Source: Oscillospiraceae bacterium (GTDB taxonomy: Bacteria; Bacillota; Clostridia; Oscillospirales; JAAYXM01). Taken from it: a DNA stretch of 49,499 nt. The DNA lies in assembly GCA_017435965.1 (NCBI GenBank), contig JAFSEA010000054.1, forward strand, positions 1 to 49,499, in the 5' to 3' direction. The stretch's first letter is position 1. Every line of letters starts with the position of its first letter. This document shows, in pieces, positions 1 through 7,466 of this stretch. The notes beneath the pieces were generated by a model. It was not told where the DNA came from, ran no database searches, and saw only the letters and a program-made list of their open reading frames with translations. A program made the translations under genes and the position numbers.

Positions 1-39
1 GCTTAAATATGCTGAGTGCCTGGTAAGGGAAGAGAGAAT

Positions 40-114
40 GGCCCGTTGGTCAAGCGGTCAAGACACCGGCCTCTCACGCCGGTAACGGGAGTTCGATTCT
101 CCCACGGGTCACCA
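40..114 (+). tRNA. tRNA-Glu (anticodon CTC)
   Basis: A full cloverleaf can be folded. The acceptor stem GGCCCGT pairs with ACGGGTC, the anticodon arm CCGGC-CTCTCAC-GCCGG places CTC at positions 34-36, the T arm carries GTTCGATTC, and the CCA end is encoded. The anticodon reads the glutamate codon GAG. It lies 25 bases upstream of the 5S rRNA, so the two are probably in one transcript. Confidence 0.95.
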
Positions 115-139
115 AACCCCTTTAACAATTGAATATGTA

Positions 140-255
<116 letters not shown>

Positions 256-265
256 ATCATATAAA

Positions 266-301
266 CAGCGGATAAGTAAACTACTTATCCGCTGACTTTT
301 T
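266..301 (+). terminator. Rho-independent terminator after 5S rRNA
   Basis: A 13-bp perfect stem (266-278 with 282-294) with the loop AAC is followed by ACTTTTT. It ends the tRNA-Glu/5S transcript. Confidence 0.92.
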
Positions 302-307
302 GAGTGT

Positions 308-316
308 TGATATAAT
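308..316 (+). promoter_or_regulatory. Extended -10 promoter for the YgjV-like gene
   Basis: TG-A-TATAAT at 308-316 is a perfect extended -10 element. There is no good -35, because the expected place falls in the preceding terminator stem. It lies about 37 bases upstream of the start codon at 353. Confidence 0.6.
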
Positions 317-352
317 TCAGTTTTCCCGAATACATAAGAAAAGAGTGATGAT

Positions 353-898
353 ATGGATTTTTTAAGAGAATTTGCACCCTACATATCTATGGGGTTGAGT
401 CTTGCAGGTCTTGTGGCAATGATTTTAGCATCAACTGTTAAAACAAAAAGTATGGGACTTATCCTTACCTTTGTTTTCTTCGGAAACTTTCTTGTTGCAA
501 CAAGTTATCTTCTTGATGGCAACAATAACGGCGCGGCTTGCTGTTATATCGGTGCGGCACAAACGCTTATAAACTTCTTCTTTGAGAAGAATAAAAAGCC
601 AATTCCTATGTGGCTTGTCGGCATTTATGCCATAACAATCGTTGCCATAAATGTCGGAGTTATGAGTGAAATGCTTGACCTTCTTGCAATTATCGCATCC
701 CTCACATTTATTATGTGTATCGGTCAAGATAACGCTTCAAAATACCGTTTCTGGACCATTGTAAATATGGTGCTCTGGATAACCTACGACATACTCAAAG
801 GCTCATATGCAGCCCTCTTCACCCACGTATCACTCCTCCTCTTCACCGTACTTGGAAAACTCATTCATGACAGGAAGAGAGATAAACAGGGAATGTAA
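353..898 (+). CDS. YgjV-like multipass inner-membrane protein
   Basis: The 181-residue product is almost entirely hydrophobic, with about six or seven predicted membrane segments (near residues 10-30, 34-53, 60-76, 85-103, 105-122, 132-147 and 152-170). It ends in a short basic tail (HDRKRDK). Length, repeated Gly/Ala/Leu-rich helices and short loops fit the YgjV family (Imp-YgjV), whose function is not established. An AAGAGTGATGAT stretch precedes the ATG as a modest ribosome binding site. It is a single-gene unit between the 5S terminator and a bidirectional terminator. The family call rests on the overall pattern and no catalytic residue supports it. Confidence 0.7.
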   Translation: MDFLREFAPYISMGLSLAGLVAMILASTVKTKSMGLILTFVFFGNFLVATSYLLDGNNNGAACCYIGAAQTLINFFFEKNKKPIPMWLVGIYAITIVAINVGVMSEMLDLLAIIASLTFIMCIGQDNASKYRFWTIVNMVLWITYDILKGSYAALFTHVSLLLFTVLGKLIHDRKRDKQGM

Positions 899-930
899 AT
901 TCAGTTTATTCACAATAAATAGCTTATTAA

Positions 931-979
931 ACAACACACCATTAAATAACATTTGCATTTAATGGTGTGTTGTTTTTTA
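931..979. terminator. Bidirectional terminator between convergent genes
   Basis: A 17-bp perfect stem (931-947 with 957-973) is followed by T-rich sequence on the plus strand and preceded by A/T-rich sequence. It sits between the convergent YgjV-like and lipoprotein genes and can serve both. Confidence 0.88.
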
Positions 980-982
980 TTA

Positions 983-1984
983 TTACCGTACTTCGCAGTA
1001 GTAACAGTTTCCTGCCAAATTAAATCTCATTTTTAAGCCTTCAACATTTGTGTTTTCTTCTACAGTTGCAAAAATATGTACCAATCCTTCTTCCTCGGGT
1101 TTTATCGGCTTGATGTCAAGATGTTCCAACTCAGTGTTGTCTGAAGTTTCAACTCTTTCGCTTGCGCGGATGACCTCGCCATCAATGATCACATAGCCGT
1201 TAATGCCTGTTAAATTTACTTTAGTGTTATTTTTTACTTTTAAAACTAAATCAATAAATTTATTATTGTAGGATTGATGCTGTTTTGATTCAGCATAATT
1301 TGTGGCTCGCAGATATTTGCTTTCCTCACATTTGATGACTTCTACTTCATAAAGTCCGTTCGCATCGAAGGTGTCACCGACCGATACTTCTGTTTTCTTT
1401 TCGAGATCAGTTCTTGTATCGATTGGATCGACTTCTTTTGTACATTCATTTTCTCCGATTGAAAAGTGTACTGTTAAATTTTCATTTGTTGCCGCTTCGT
1501 CAACCAGGGCGAACATATTTACATAAGCGATGCATTCCGGAGAAAGGCTGTCATCATTATTGCGTATGGGGAAAGATGACATCAATTCATACTGCAAATC
1601 GTATCTTAATTCATCATACTCAAAATAACCTTTTATGCCATCCTTTTTCAATGGCTGTGTGCCATTATTAGTGATTTTAAGAGCTAAGTTCACATACACT
1701 TTTCCGTCTCTTTCTGCAAATCCCCAAGTTGATATCTCTTCATCCATACCCATGATTTCTTTATCAAAGGCGCAAGACAGAATCTCTATCTTCAAACCAT
1801 CAGCAGTATTTATTTCGGTATTTTCGGATTCGGTGTCAGCTTCGTTTTCTTCAGAATTATCAGCATTGATTTCGGTGACTTTTGCTTCGGTTTCTCTCTT
1901 ATCTTCGGAATCGTCACAACTGGAAAACAAAGAAATTGCCATAAAACATACCATTAAAATTGCGAACATTTTTCTTAAGTTCAT
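983..1984 (-). CDS. Lipoprotein with two repeated immunoglobulin-like domains
   Basis: The 333-residue product starts with a type II signal peptide. Basic N-terminal residues precede a hydrophobic stretch and the lipobox LFSSC, with the lipidated Cys at residue 23. A strongly acidic linker rich in Glu and Asn follows (about 24-60). Two domains (about 62-190 and 200-333) each contain a V-L-L-K-ITNN/VKNNT type strand followed by a beta-rich half. This resembles DUF4352/DUF5067-type extracellular beta-sandwich domains found in clostridial lipoproteins. AAGGAGAG lies seven bases before the ATG. It would be anchored on the outer face of the cytoplasmic membrane. The ligand is unknown. Confidence 0.8.
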   Translation of the reverse strand: MNLRKMFAILMVCFMAISLFSSCDDSEDKRETEAKVTEINADNSEENEADTESENTEINTADGLKIEILSCAFDKEIMGMDEEISTWGFAERDGKVYVNLALKITNNGTQPLKKDGIKGYFEYDELRYDLQYELMSSFPIRNNDDSLSPECIAYVNMFALVDEAATNENLTVHFSIGENECTKEVDPIDTRTDLEKKTEVSVGDTFDANGLYEVEVIKCEESKYLRATNYAESKQHQSYNNKFIDLVLKVKNNTKVNLTGINGYVIIDGEVIRASERVETSDNTELEHLDIKPIKPEEEGLVHIFATVEENTNVEGLKMRFNLAGNCYYCEVR

Positions 1985-2021
1985 AAAAAGCTCTCCTTAA
2001 TATTGTATTTATTTCTGTTTT

Positions 2022-2053
2022 GAAATAGGTGTACTGTAATATACTTCTATTTC
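2022..2053. promoter_or_regulatory. 32-bp imperfect palindrome upstream of the lipoprotein gene
   Basis: The arms GAAATAG (2022-2028) and CTATTTC (2047-2053) are exact complements. The inner halves also match partly (GTA and TAC), giving 11 of 16 paired positions. It lies 38 bases upstream of the lipoprotein start and has the size and symmetry of a repressor operator. The regulator is unknown. Confidence 0.4.
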
Positions 2054-2130
2054 AGGAATTTGACTTGCGAAGGTAGTTGCTTGATGCACTTCGCTCCATT
2101 TAAAGACTTTTCCCTCCTCCCATTTTTATT

Positions 2131-2167
2131 TTCACAAATAAAAAATGCGCCAACCGAAGTCAGCGCA
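2131..2167 (-). terminator. Minus-strand terminator with a UUCG tetraloop
   Basis: Read on the minus strand, UGCGCUGAC-UUCG-GUUGGCGCA forms a nine-pair stem including two G-U pairs, closed by a C(UUCG)G tetraloop and followed by TTTTTTATTT. The G-U pairs form only in the minus-strand RNA, so the element is directional. No protein gene lies immediately upstream on that strand, so it terminates either a small RNA or a lost gene. Confidence 0.7.
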
Positions 2168-2219
2168 TAAAAACGCAAACCCCGATTGTCGCCAAACAAA
2201 CTTTTATGCAGTATTATAA
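2131..2219 (-). ncRNA. Candidate small RNA on the minus strand
   Basis: A minus-strand TTGACA (2249-2254) is followed at 17 bases by TATGAG (2226-2231), which would start transcription near 2219. The UUCG terminator at 2131-2167 would end it about 85 bases later. The interval contains no credible open reading frame. Both ends are predicted from sequence alone, and the -10 matches consensus at only four of six positions. Confidence 0.3.
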
Positions 2220-2333
2220 TACACACTCATAAATGGAATTTGCATTTTTGTCAAATTCAATTAGAGTATGCACAAATAAGGGGTGATTTATCACCCCGGA
2301 ATTATACTGCACAATTTATTAAGTTTGTTTGGC
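2191..2333. repeat. Inverted-repeat element (MITE-like or structured leader)
   Basis: A perfect 13-bp inverted repeat (GCCAAACAAACTT at 2191-2203, AAGTTTGTTTGGC at 2321-2333) encloses a second near-perfect pair (GCAGTATTATAAT at 2208-2220 against ATTATACTGC at 2301-2310). Inside is a hairpin GGGGTGA-TTTA-TCACCCC (2280-2297). The region carries no gene. It could be a small non-autonomous element, since terminal repeats of this kind are typical, or a long-range RNA fold. No clear target-site duplication was found. Confidence 0.45.
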
Positions 2334-2417
2334 AATTTTAGTATAACACGTTTAATTGCATTTTACAAATATAAAATTAAGTTAGAATACAACCATCTCT
2401 GCTTTTAGTTTAGTGCC

Positions 2418-2446
2418 TTGTGTGTCTTTTATTGGTGTGGTATAAT
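2418..2446 (+). promoter_or_regulatory. Sigma-A promoter for the 2471 gene
   Basis: TTGTGT (2418-2423) and TATAAT (2441-2446) are 17 bases apart, and an extended TG lies at 2438-2439. The -10 ends 24 bases upstream of the ATG at 2471. Confidence 0.75.
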
Positions 2447-2470
2447 AATTGCAAATGGGAGGCGAATCGT

Positions 2471-2728
2471 ATGACAAAGAAAATAATCATCACAATTTCG
2501 ATAATTTTGGTAGTGTTACTGCTTTGTGCCGCATTGTTTTTTGCGTTGATTCCTGAAAAGCTTTTGGCCACAGATGGCGGAAGTGTTATATATGATGCTT
2601 TGCTTTACAGCGTTATGGTTTCGGATGGAGAAAGAACTTTGGACGGTACGGATGGAGTGAGAATTGAGGTATTTGGAATCACAGTGTGTGACGATACCCG
2701 AATTATAGATAGAAATATTGGTGAATAG
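2471..2728 (+). CDS. Small single-pass membrane protein, unknown function
   Basis: The 85-residue product has a basic start (MTKK), one hydrophobic segment (about residues 4-29) and a short extracytoplasmic domain with a DGVRIEVFG beta motif. The ATG at 2471 is chosen because GGGAGG lies just upstream. A longer reading from 2420 would overlap the promoter. It is followed after 38 bases by the cytidine-deaminase-like gene and is probably co-transcribed. No family is recognised. Confidence 0.6.
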   Translation: MTKKIIITISIILVVLLLCAALFFALIPEKLLATDGGSVIYDALLYSVMVSDGERTLDGTDGVRIEVFGITVCDDTRIIDRNIGE

Positions 2729-2766
2729 TCAATAGTTCCGGAAAGATAAATAAGGAGAAGAACTAA

Positions 2767-3162
2767 ATGGATAAAATTTGGACGGAAATGCAGACGGCGG
2801 CGAAAGCTGTTCTGAATGAACGCAGGATTTCCGATTATGTAACCTGCGGTGAGGTTGCGGCTGCGGTGCTCTCAAAATCGGGCAAGATCTATACCGGAGT
2901 GTGCATTGACACCTGCTCAACTCTCGGTATTTGCGCTGAGCGAAATGCCATTTTTAATATGATAACAAATGGCGAAAGTGAGATAGACAAAGTGCTTTGT
3001 ATACTTCCCGACGGAAGTAACGGTGCACCCTGTGGTGCCTGTCGTGAGCTGATGGTGCAGCTTATGGCAGGAAAGTATTATGATATAGAAATAATGCTTG
3101 ACTATAAGACGGGAAAGACGGTAAAACTCGGAGAGATAACGCCGGAATGGTGGATAAAGTAA
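2767..3162 (+). CDS. Cytidine deaminase-like zinc hydrolase
   Basis: The 131-residue product has the nucleoside-deaminase zinc site. CAERNA (Cys56, catalytic Glu58) and PCGAC (Cys89, Cys92) give the three-cysteine ligand set of homotetrameric cytidine deaminases. Length matches that family (about 130). It would hydrolyse cytidine or a related cytosine nucleoside to uridine. A blasticidin-S-deaminase-type specificity is possible, because the N-terminal substrate motif FxVGA of canonical Cdd is not obvious. AAGGAG lies eight bases before the ATG. It is the second gene of a short two-gene unit. Confidence 0.78.
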   Translation: MDKIWTEMQTAAKAVLNERRISDYVTCGEVAAAVLSKSGKIYTGVCIDTCSTLGICAERNAIFNMITNGESEIDKVLCILPDGSNGAPCGACRELMVQLMAGKYYDIEIMLDYKTGKTVKLGEITPEWWIK

Positions 3163-3214
3163 ATGAGTCAACATAAGCTCATACACAAGGATTTTGGTTA
3201 TAGGTTGTGGTGTT

Positions 3215-3257
3215 AAATAATCCCTCGTACCAAATGGCACGAGGGATTATTTTATAT
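3215..3257. terminator. Bidirectional terminator
   Basis: A 14-bp stem (3215-3228 with 3239-3252) is flanked by AAATAA and TTTATAT. It separates the plus-strand deaminase gene from the minus-strand gene ending at 3269. Confidence 0.9.
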
Positions 3258-3268
3258 ATTGAAAAGTT

Positions 3269-3559
3269 TTATTTTTTGCCGGCCTTGCCTGTGCCTTTGC
3301 ACGCAACACACTCGAGTTTTAAAGTGCCGTTGCAACTTCCACAAACACTTGTGCCCTTGCATCTCGGACAGAGCAATGTTGAACCATCGGATTGGGTGAC
3401 AACTCCGTCTGTGCAGTTTTTGCACACTCCGTCATTGCAAGCGCAGGTGAGAGAACCCTTGCCACCACAATAGTCACACTTAAACCCGAAAAATACAACA
3501 TATATTACCAATGCGATGATTGAAATGATTATTGTTCCTTTTATGATTTTTTTATACAT
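3269..3559 (-). CDS. Membrane-anchored DnaJ-type zinc-finger miniprotein
   Basis: The 96-residue product has one membrane segment (about residues 7-26) followed by twelve cysteines arranged as CxxC pairs (28/31, 46/49, 64/67, 73/76, 84/87, plus 39 and 41). Several are in the CxxCxGxG form of the DnaJ cysteine-rich domain (CDYCGGKG, CVACKGTG). There is no J domain and no substrate-binding beta domain, so it is not DnaJ. AAAGGATAACTTGT precedes the ATG. It lies five bases beyond the 3' end of the alpha/beta hydrolase gene and is probably co-transcribed with it. A role in zinc or thiol chemistry at the membrane is inference. Confidence 0.7.
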   Translation of the reverse strand: MYKKIIKGTIIISIIALVIYVVFFGFKCDYCGGKGSLTCACNDGVCKNCTDGVVTQSDGSTLLCPRCKGTSVCGSCNGTLKLECVACKGTGKAGKK

Positions 3560-3564
3560 ACAAG

Positions 3565-4287
3565 TTATCCTTTCGTGTGGTTTATAATAAAATCAACAAT
3601 CTTTCCGTTTCCATACATAAGCCCGTGGGGGTGATGTCCTCTGTATTCAACGGGGATTGTGAGGAGAAGGTCTGTGCCTTCATATGCTTCTTCAAGAAGT
3701 GCACCGTGGTCTTTGTAGATTACGGATGCATCCTGAAGTCCGTAGGACATAACCACGGGAATTTTGTTCTCAACAAGAATTTCCACCATATTTACGGGAT
3801 TTTCCGAAAAGCTTGCAACCTGATAGTGCCGAAGTCCCGGATATGTGGGGAGAATTTCCTTTTGCCACACACCGGAGGTGCTTCCGATTTTGAAAGAGCC
3901 GAGTGAGCAGTAGTCAACAACCGGTGCATCGAGGAAGATGCAGGAAACAAGCTCGGGATAAAAGCCTGCAAAGCGGATGGCACAAGAACCTCCGAGGCTC
4001 ATTCCGATGGGAACACACTTTTCGCTGACTCCATACTCTTTTGCAAGAAACTTTATAAAGCGTGCTTTTGCATCGCAGTCCTTGCGAGGTGCAAAGCGTG
4101 AGCTGTTTTTAAGATAAGCAATGTGAAAACCCTTTTCCAGAAGGCATATTTCAACATCGGGGAAAGCTTCCCAGTATTCTGTTTTGAGCGCCACTCTGCC
4201 GATGGGATTTTCGGGGCATATAAGCTTTGCCGGAATCCCCTCAAACTCAAATTCATTTATTTTATAGCCGTCAAAAGTCATTCTCAT
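3565..4287 (-). CDS. Alpha/beta hydrolase family protein
   Basis: The 240-residue product has the alpha/beta-hydrolase nucleophile elbow GMSLGG (Ser97), a likely acid in GLQDAS (Asp186) and a histidine cluster GHHPHGL near residue 218. The start is set at 4287 because AAAGGATG lies 11 bases upstream. The longer in-frame extension to 4428 would run through the neighbouring divergent promoter. There is no signal peptide, so it is cytoplasmic. The protein at 38,017-38,730 is a clear paralogue with the same length, elbow and HHPHGL ending. The substrate is probably a small ester and is not known. Confidence 0.78.
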   Translation of the reverse strand: MRMTFDGYKINEFEFEGIPAKLICPENPIGRVALKTEYWEAFPDVEICLLEKGFHIAYLKNSSRFAPRKDCDAKARFIKFLAKEYGVSEKCVPIGMSLGGSCAIRFAGFYPELVSCIFLDAPVVDYCSLGSFKIGSTSGVWQKEILPTYPGLRHYQVASFSENPVNMVEILVENKIPVVMSYGLQDASVIYKDHGALLEEAYEGTDLLLTIPVEYRGHHPHGLMYGNGKIVDFIINHTKG

Positions 4288-4382
4288 TATAAAGCACATC
4301 CTTTCGAGGTGTATTGTAACCCTTGAAAAGAAGAATGTCAACGGGAAACGCAGAAAATCGCCCAAATTTACAAGAGCAGATG

Positions 4383-4411
4383 TTGAAAAGGTCAGCACGG
4401 TGTGGTAGAAT
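4383..4411 (+). promoter_or_regulatory. Sigma-A promoter for the esterase operon
   Basis: TTGAAA (4383-4388) and TAGAAT (4406-4411) with a 17-base spacer lie 53 bases upstream of the start at 4464. Confidence 0.65.
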
Positions 4412-4463
4412 GAGTTTGTCAAAATCAAAACCGGTTATATGAATGTGAAGGAAGAGATTTAAA

Positions 4464-5471
4464 ATGAAATTGAACAAAATTTTCACATCGCATATGGTTT
4501 TTCCGAGAAATCTTCCCATAAGAATTTACGGTGAGGGTTTTGGTGAGGTTGAAATCCTTTTTGCAGGTCATAAAAAGAAAACAGTGTCTCATGAAAACAA
4601 TTGGATGGTTGAATTTCCGGCTATGGAATATGGTGGACCATACTCTATGACGGTGATTTTTGAAGATAATACAATAGTTCTTCGTGATATTTACATTGGT
4701 GAGGTTTTCTTATTTGCAGGGCAATCGAATATGCAGTTTAAAATGAAAGACTCCAACGCACCGATGGAGTTGTACAATTCAAATGACAAGCTCAGAATAT
4801 ACTCCACAGACAGATTAGAAAAAAACGATTATTATACATCCGACGATGGTTTGGTAATTTGCAACAAAGAGACTGTAGGAGAGTTATCTGCCATAGCATA
4901 TCCGGTGGGGAATGAGATATCGAAAAGTAAAGATATAGCTGTTGGGATTATCACTTGCTATCAGGGAGCATCGGTAATAGAAAGCTGGGTTCCGGAAAAG
5001 ACATTTGAAAAAATGAACATTTGTATTCCTCTTGAGAAAAAGTTTGCAGATCATACCGATAAGGAGTTCTCCAAATGGAACAGAGACGGCGTTCTTTATT
5101 CTTTTGCTCTTTCTCAGGTAATACCTTTTCCTCTTTCCGGCGTTGTTTGGTATCAGGGCGAAAGTGATGCATCCGAAGAAGAGGGCAGAGTGTATTGCGA
5201 TGAATTATGCGCCCTTATCAATATTTGGAGAAAAGATTTTTTAAATGAGGATTTGCCTTTTGTTGTTATTCAGATTGCCGATTGCCTTTCACGGGCAGGC
5301 AAAGGTTGGTCTCTTATTCAGGAAGCACAGGCAGAGGTTCAATCAAGGCTTCCGAATGTAAAAACGGTTATCTCGGCTGATGTATGTGAAAACAACGAGA
5401 TTCATCCGAAAACAAAGCATAAGCTCGCGCAAAGAGTTACCGAGGTTATTTGCAGTAATTATATTAAATGA
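4464..5471 (+). CDS. Sialate O-acetylesterase-like SGNH esterase
   Basis: The 335-residue product has the carbohydrate-esterase SASA signature. GQSNM carries nucleophile Ser88, VVWYQGESDA is the second block, and EIHPKTK near residue 313 supplies the catalytic His. The first 75 residues form a beta-rich accessory domain, as in bacterial sialate O-acetylesterases. No signal peptide is seen, so it would act on imported acetylated sugars. GAAGGAAGAG precedes the ATG. The next gene starts 25 bases downstream. Acetylated sialic acid as substrate is a family assumption, and other O-acetylated glycans are equally possible. Confidence 0.82.
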   Translation: MKLNKIFTSHMVFPRNLPIRIYGEGFGEVEILFAGHKKKTVSHENNWMVEFPAMEYGGPYSMTVIFEDNTIVLRDIYIGEVFLFAGQSNMQFKMKDSNAPMELYNSNDKLRIYSTDRLEKNDYYTSDDGLVICNKETVGELSAIAYPVGNEISKSKDIAVGIITCYQGASVIESWVPEKTFEKMNICIPLEKKFADHTDKEFSKWNRDGVLYSFALSQVIPFPLSGVVWYQGESDASEEEGRVYCDELCALINIWRKDFLNEDLPFVVIQIADCLSRAGKGWSLIQEAQAEVQSRLPNVKTVISADVCENNEIHPKTKHKLAQRVTEVICSNYIK

Positions 5472-5496
5472 AATTAAAATGTAAGGTCGTGATGTT

Positions 5497-6606
5497 ATGT
5501 CATTTACAAAGCTTACAAAATATCTTGATTTACTTCCCGAGATATATGGAATCCCTGCCTGCGAATTGTCCGTGTGCAAGGGCTATGAAAAGGTATATCG
5601 CCATTCGGTGGGAGACCTTCCCTATGGCGACAAAACGTTATATAGAATGTTTTCGATGACGAAGCTTATCACGGTAACGGGGATAATGCGACTTGTTGAG
5701 CAAGGAAAATTGGGTCTTGATGACGAGGTTTCAAAATATCTTCCTGCATATAAAAATCTCACGGTTGAAAAGGACGGAATTGTTGTTCGTGCAAGCAATC
5801 CAATGACAATCCGTCATCTCCTTTCCATGAGAAGCGGACTTACCTACAGCAAAACGAAGCCGTGTATCGCAAAGGCGGTTGAGAAAGGCAATGCAACAAC
5901 GAGAGAAATTGCAGAGGCTCTTGCAGGCGATCCTCTTCACTTTGAGCCGGGTACAGACTGGTTTTACAGTATGTCCCACGATGTTCTCGCCGCAGTTGCA
6001 GAGGTCGTTTCGGGACTGAGCTATGGCGAATACCTCAAGAAGAATGTGTTTGAGCCACTTGAGATGCAGGATATCACACATTTTCCAAGCGATGAGCAGA
6101 AAAAGAGAGTTGCGCCCATTTGGGAGTTTGTTGCTGAGTCATACTCGGTAAAGCCTGCGAAAATTGCACCGCCTATGAGCACAATATATGAGAGTGGCGG
6201 AAGCGGTCTTTTCGCATCGAATGACGAGTATATGAAGCTACCACAAGCTCTTGCAAATGGAGGACGTGCCGCAAACGGATATCAGATTCTCAGCCCCGAA
6301 ACAATAGAGCTTATAAAGATAAATCACATGGAGCCCTCGGAGCAACGTGAATTTTCAAGAGGAAAGCCCGGCTATGGTTACGGTCTCGGTGTCCGCACAC
6401 TTATAAATAAGAGTGATGCGCTTACACAGGCACCTCTCGGAGAATTCGGATGGGACGGTATGGCGGCATCCTACTCCATGGTGGATACAGACAACAAAAT
6501 TTCGGTAGTGTGGACAACCCACGTCACAAACTGCCGCCCTGCATATCGTGAAATTCATCCTCATATAAGAAATCTCGTGTATGATGCACTTGGCATCGGC
6601 AAGTAA
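5497..6606 (+). CDS. Beta-lactamase-fold serine hydrolase
   Basis: The 369-residue product belongs to the class C beta-lactamase/esterase family. SMTK (Ser53, Lys56) is the SxxK motif, YSM near residue 153 is the YxN equivalent, and GWDG near residue 322 stands for the third (KTG/HxG) motif. No signal peptide is present, so a cytoplasmic esterase or peptidase is likelier than a secreted beta-lactamase. The Asn of YxN is replaced by Met, which is common in esterase members. It follows the SASA esterase by 25 bases and ends at a strong terminator, so the two form an operon. Confidence 0.82.
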   Translation: MSFTKLTKYLDLLPEIYGIPACELSVCKGYEKVYRHSVGDLPYGDKTLYRMFSMTKLITVTGIMRLVEQGKLGLDDEVSKYLPAYKNLTVEKDGIVVRASNPMTIRHLLSMRSGLTYSKTKPCIAKAVEKGNATTREIAEALAGDPLHFEPGTDWFYSMSHDVLAAVAEVVSGLSYGEYLKKNVFEPLEMQDITHFPSDEQKKRVAPIWEFVAESYSVKPAKIAPPMSTIYESGGSGLFASNDEYMKLPQALANGGRAANGYQILSPETIELIKINHMEPSEQREFSRGKPGYGYGLGVRTLINKSDALTQAPLGEFGWDGMAASYSMVDTDNKISVVWTTHVTNCRPAYREIHPHIRNLVYDALGIGK

Positions 6607-6619
6607 TTGAGATTTATTC

Positions 6620-6660
6620 AAATCCCCTGTACAAGCTTTTCCTTGTACAGGGGATTTTGT
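6620..6660 (+). terminator. Strong terminator after the serine hydrolase gene
   Basis: A 16-bp perfect stem (6620-6635 with 6642-6657) has a six-base loop CTTTTC and a TTTT-containing tail. Confidence 0.9.
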
Positions 6661-6671
6661 TATGGTATAAT
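6643..6671 (+). promoter_or_regulatory. Promoter nested in the preceding terminator
   Basis: TTGTAC (6643-6648) and TATAAT (6666-6671) are 17 bases apart. The -35 lies inside the 3' arm of the terminator stem, so terminator and promoter share sequence. It would drive the eight-gene unit that starts at 6719. Confidence 0.72.
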
Positions 6672-6718
6672 GAATGTGTATGCAATTTAGAAAACTTTCA
6701 GGGAAGGAGAAAAAGCGA

Positions 6719-7465
6719 ATGTCTTCCATTAAGAAATATATACGGCGTGAAAAAAAGGAAACAGCTATTCTGCTGAGAAGCATCCCTGCATCTATTGTCA
6801 CGCTGTTTGTTGTAAGCGTTATATGTATGAACCTTCTTGCAAATAAAACTCTTCTGCAGCTTGACTGGATAGCTCTGGATGGCGGAGTTCTCATCTCGTG
6901 GCTGTCGTTTATGTGTATGGACGTTATCACAAAGCATTTCGGACCGAAGGCATCGAATAAAATTTCCGTGCTTGCGGCGGCTGTCAATCTCCTCACCTGT
7001 TTTATTTTTTTCATTGCAAGCATAATCCCATCGAATGCCGAGGATTATTCGGCTTTCAACAGTATTTTCGGAGGAACGTGGTTTATACTGCTCGGAAGCA
7101 CCGTGGCATTTCTTTCCTCGGCGTGCATTAACAATGCTCTGAATTGGACTATCGGCAGAACGTTCAGAAAAAATCCTGACGGGAAGGGTGCATATGCGGC
7201 ACAGACTTATATATCCACCTTTGTGGGGCAGTTTTGCGACAATTTTATTTTCTCTGTTATAGTTTTTGTGGGCTTTGCCCCAATATTCTGGGACGGATTC
7301 CATTGGACGATATTGCAATGCACCATGTGTGCCCTGACGGGAGCCGTGGCGGAGCTTATTATGGAGATTGCCTTCTCTCCCATAGGTTTTCGCATTGTCA
7401 CGGACTGGAAGAAAAATAAAGTGGGAAAAGAATATCTTGATTATGTAGCCGAAGGGAGAAAGTGA
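6719..7465 (+). CDS. VUT family (queuosine precursor-type) transporter
   Basis: The 248-residue integral membrane protein has about six membrane segments and the charged motif DVITKHFGPKASNK. FCDNFIFS is the VUT/YhhQ-family membrane motif, with an acidic residue in a late helix. Characterised members import queuosine precursors such as preQ0 or preQ1, but the family is broad and specificity here is open. The ATG at 6719 is preferred because GGGAAGGAG sits upstream. The 45-base longer reading begins three bases after the -10. It is the first gene of an operon, and its stop lies one base before the next ATG. Confidence 0.75.
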   Translation: MSSIKKYIRREKKETAILLRSIPASIVTLFVVSVICMNLLANKTLLQLDWIALDGGVLISWLSFMCMDVITKHFGPKASNKISVLAAAVNLLTCFIFFIASIIPSNAEDYSAFNSIFGGTWFILLGSTVAFLSSACINNALNWTIGRTFRKNPDGKGAYAAQTYISTFVGQFCDNFIFSVIVFVGFAPIFWDGFHWTILQCTMCALTGAVAELIMEIAFSPIGFRIVTDWKKNKVGKEYLDYVAEGRK

Positions 7466-7466
7466 T

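Noticed and set aside
2191..2345. Insertion sequence or transposon
   Set aside because: The inverted repeats are clear, but no transposase frame and no convincing target duplication is present, so only a MITE-like or RNA-structure label is justified.
5497..6606. Beta-lactamase resistance gene
   Set aside because: There is no signal peptide, YxN is altered to YSM, and the context is an esterase. A cytoplasmic hydrolase fits better.
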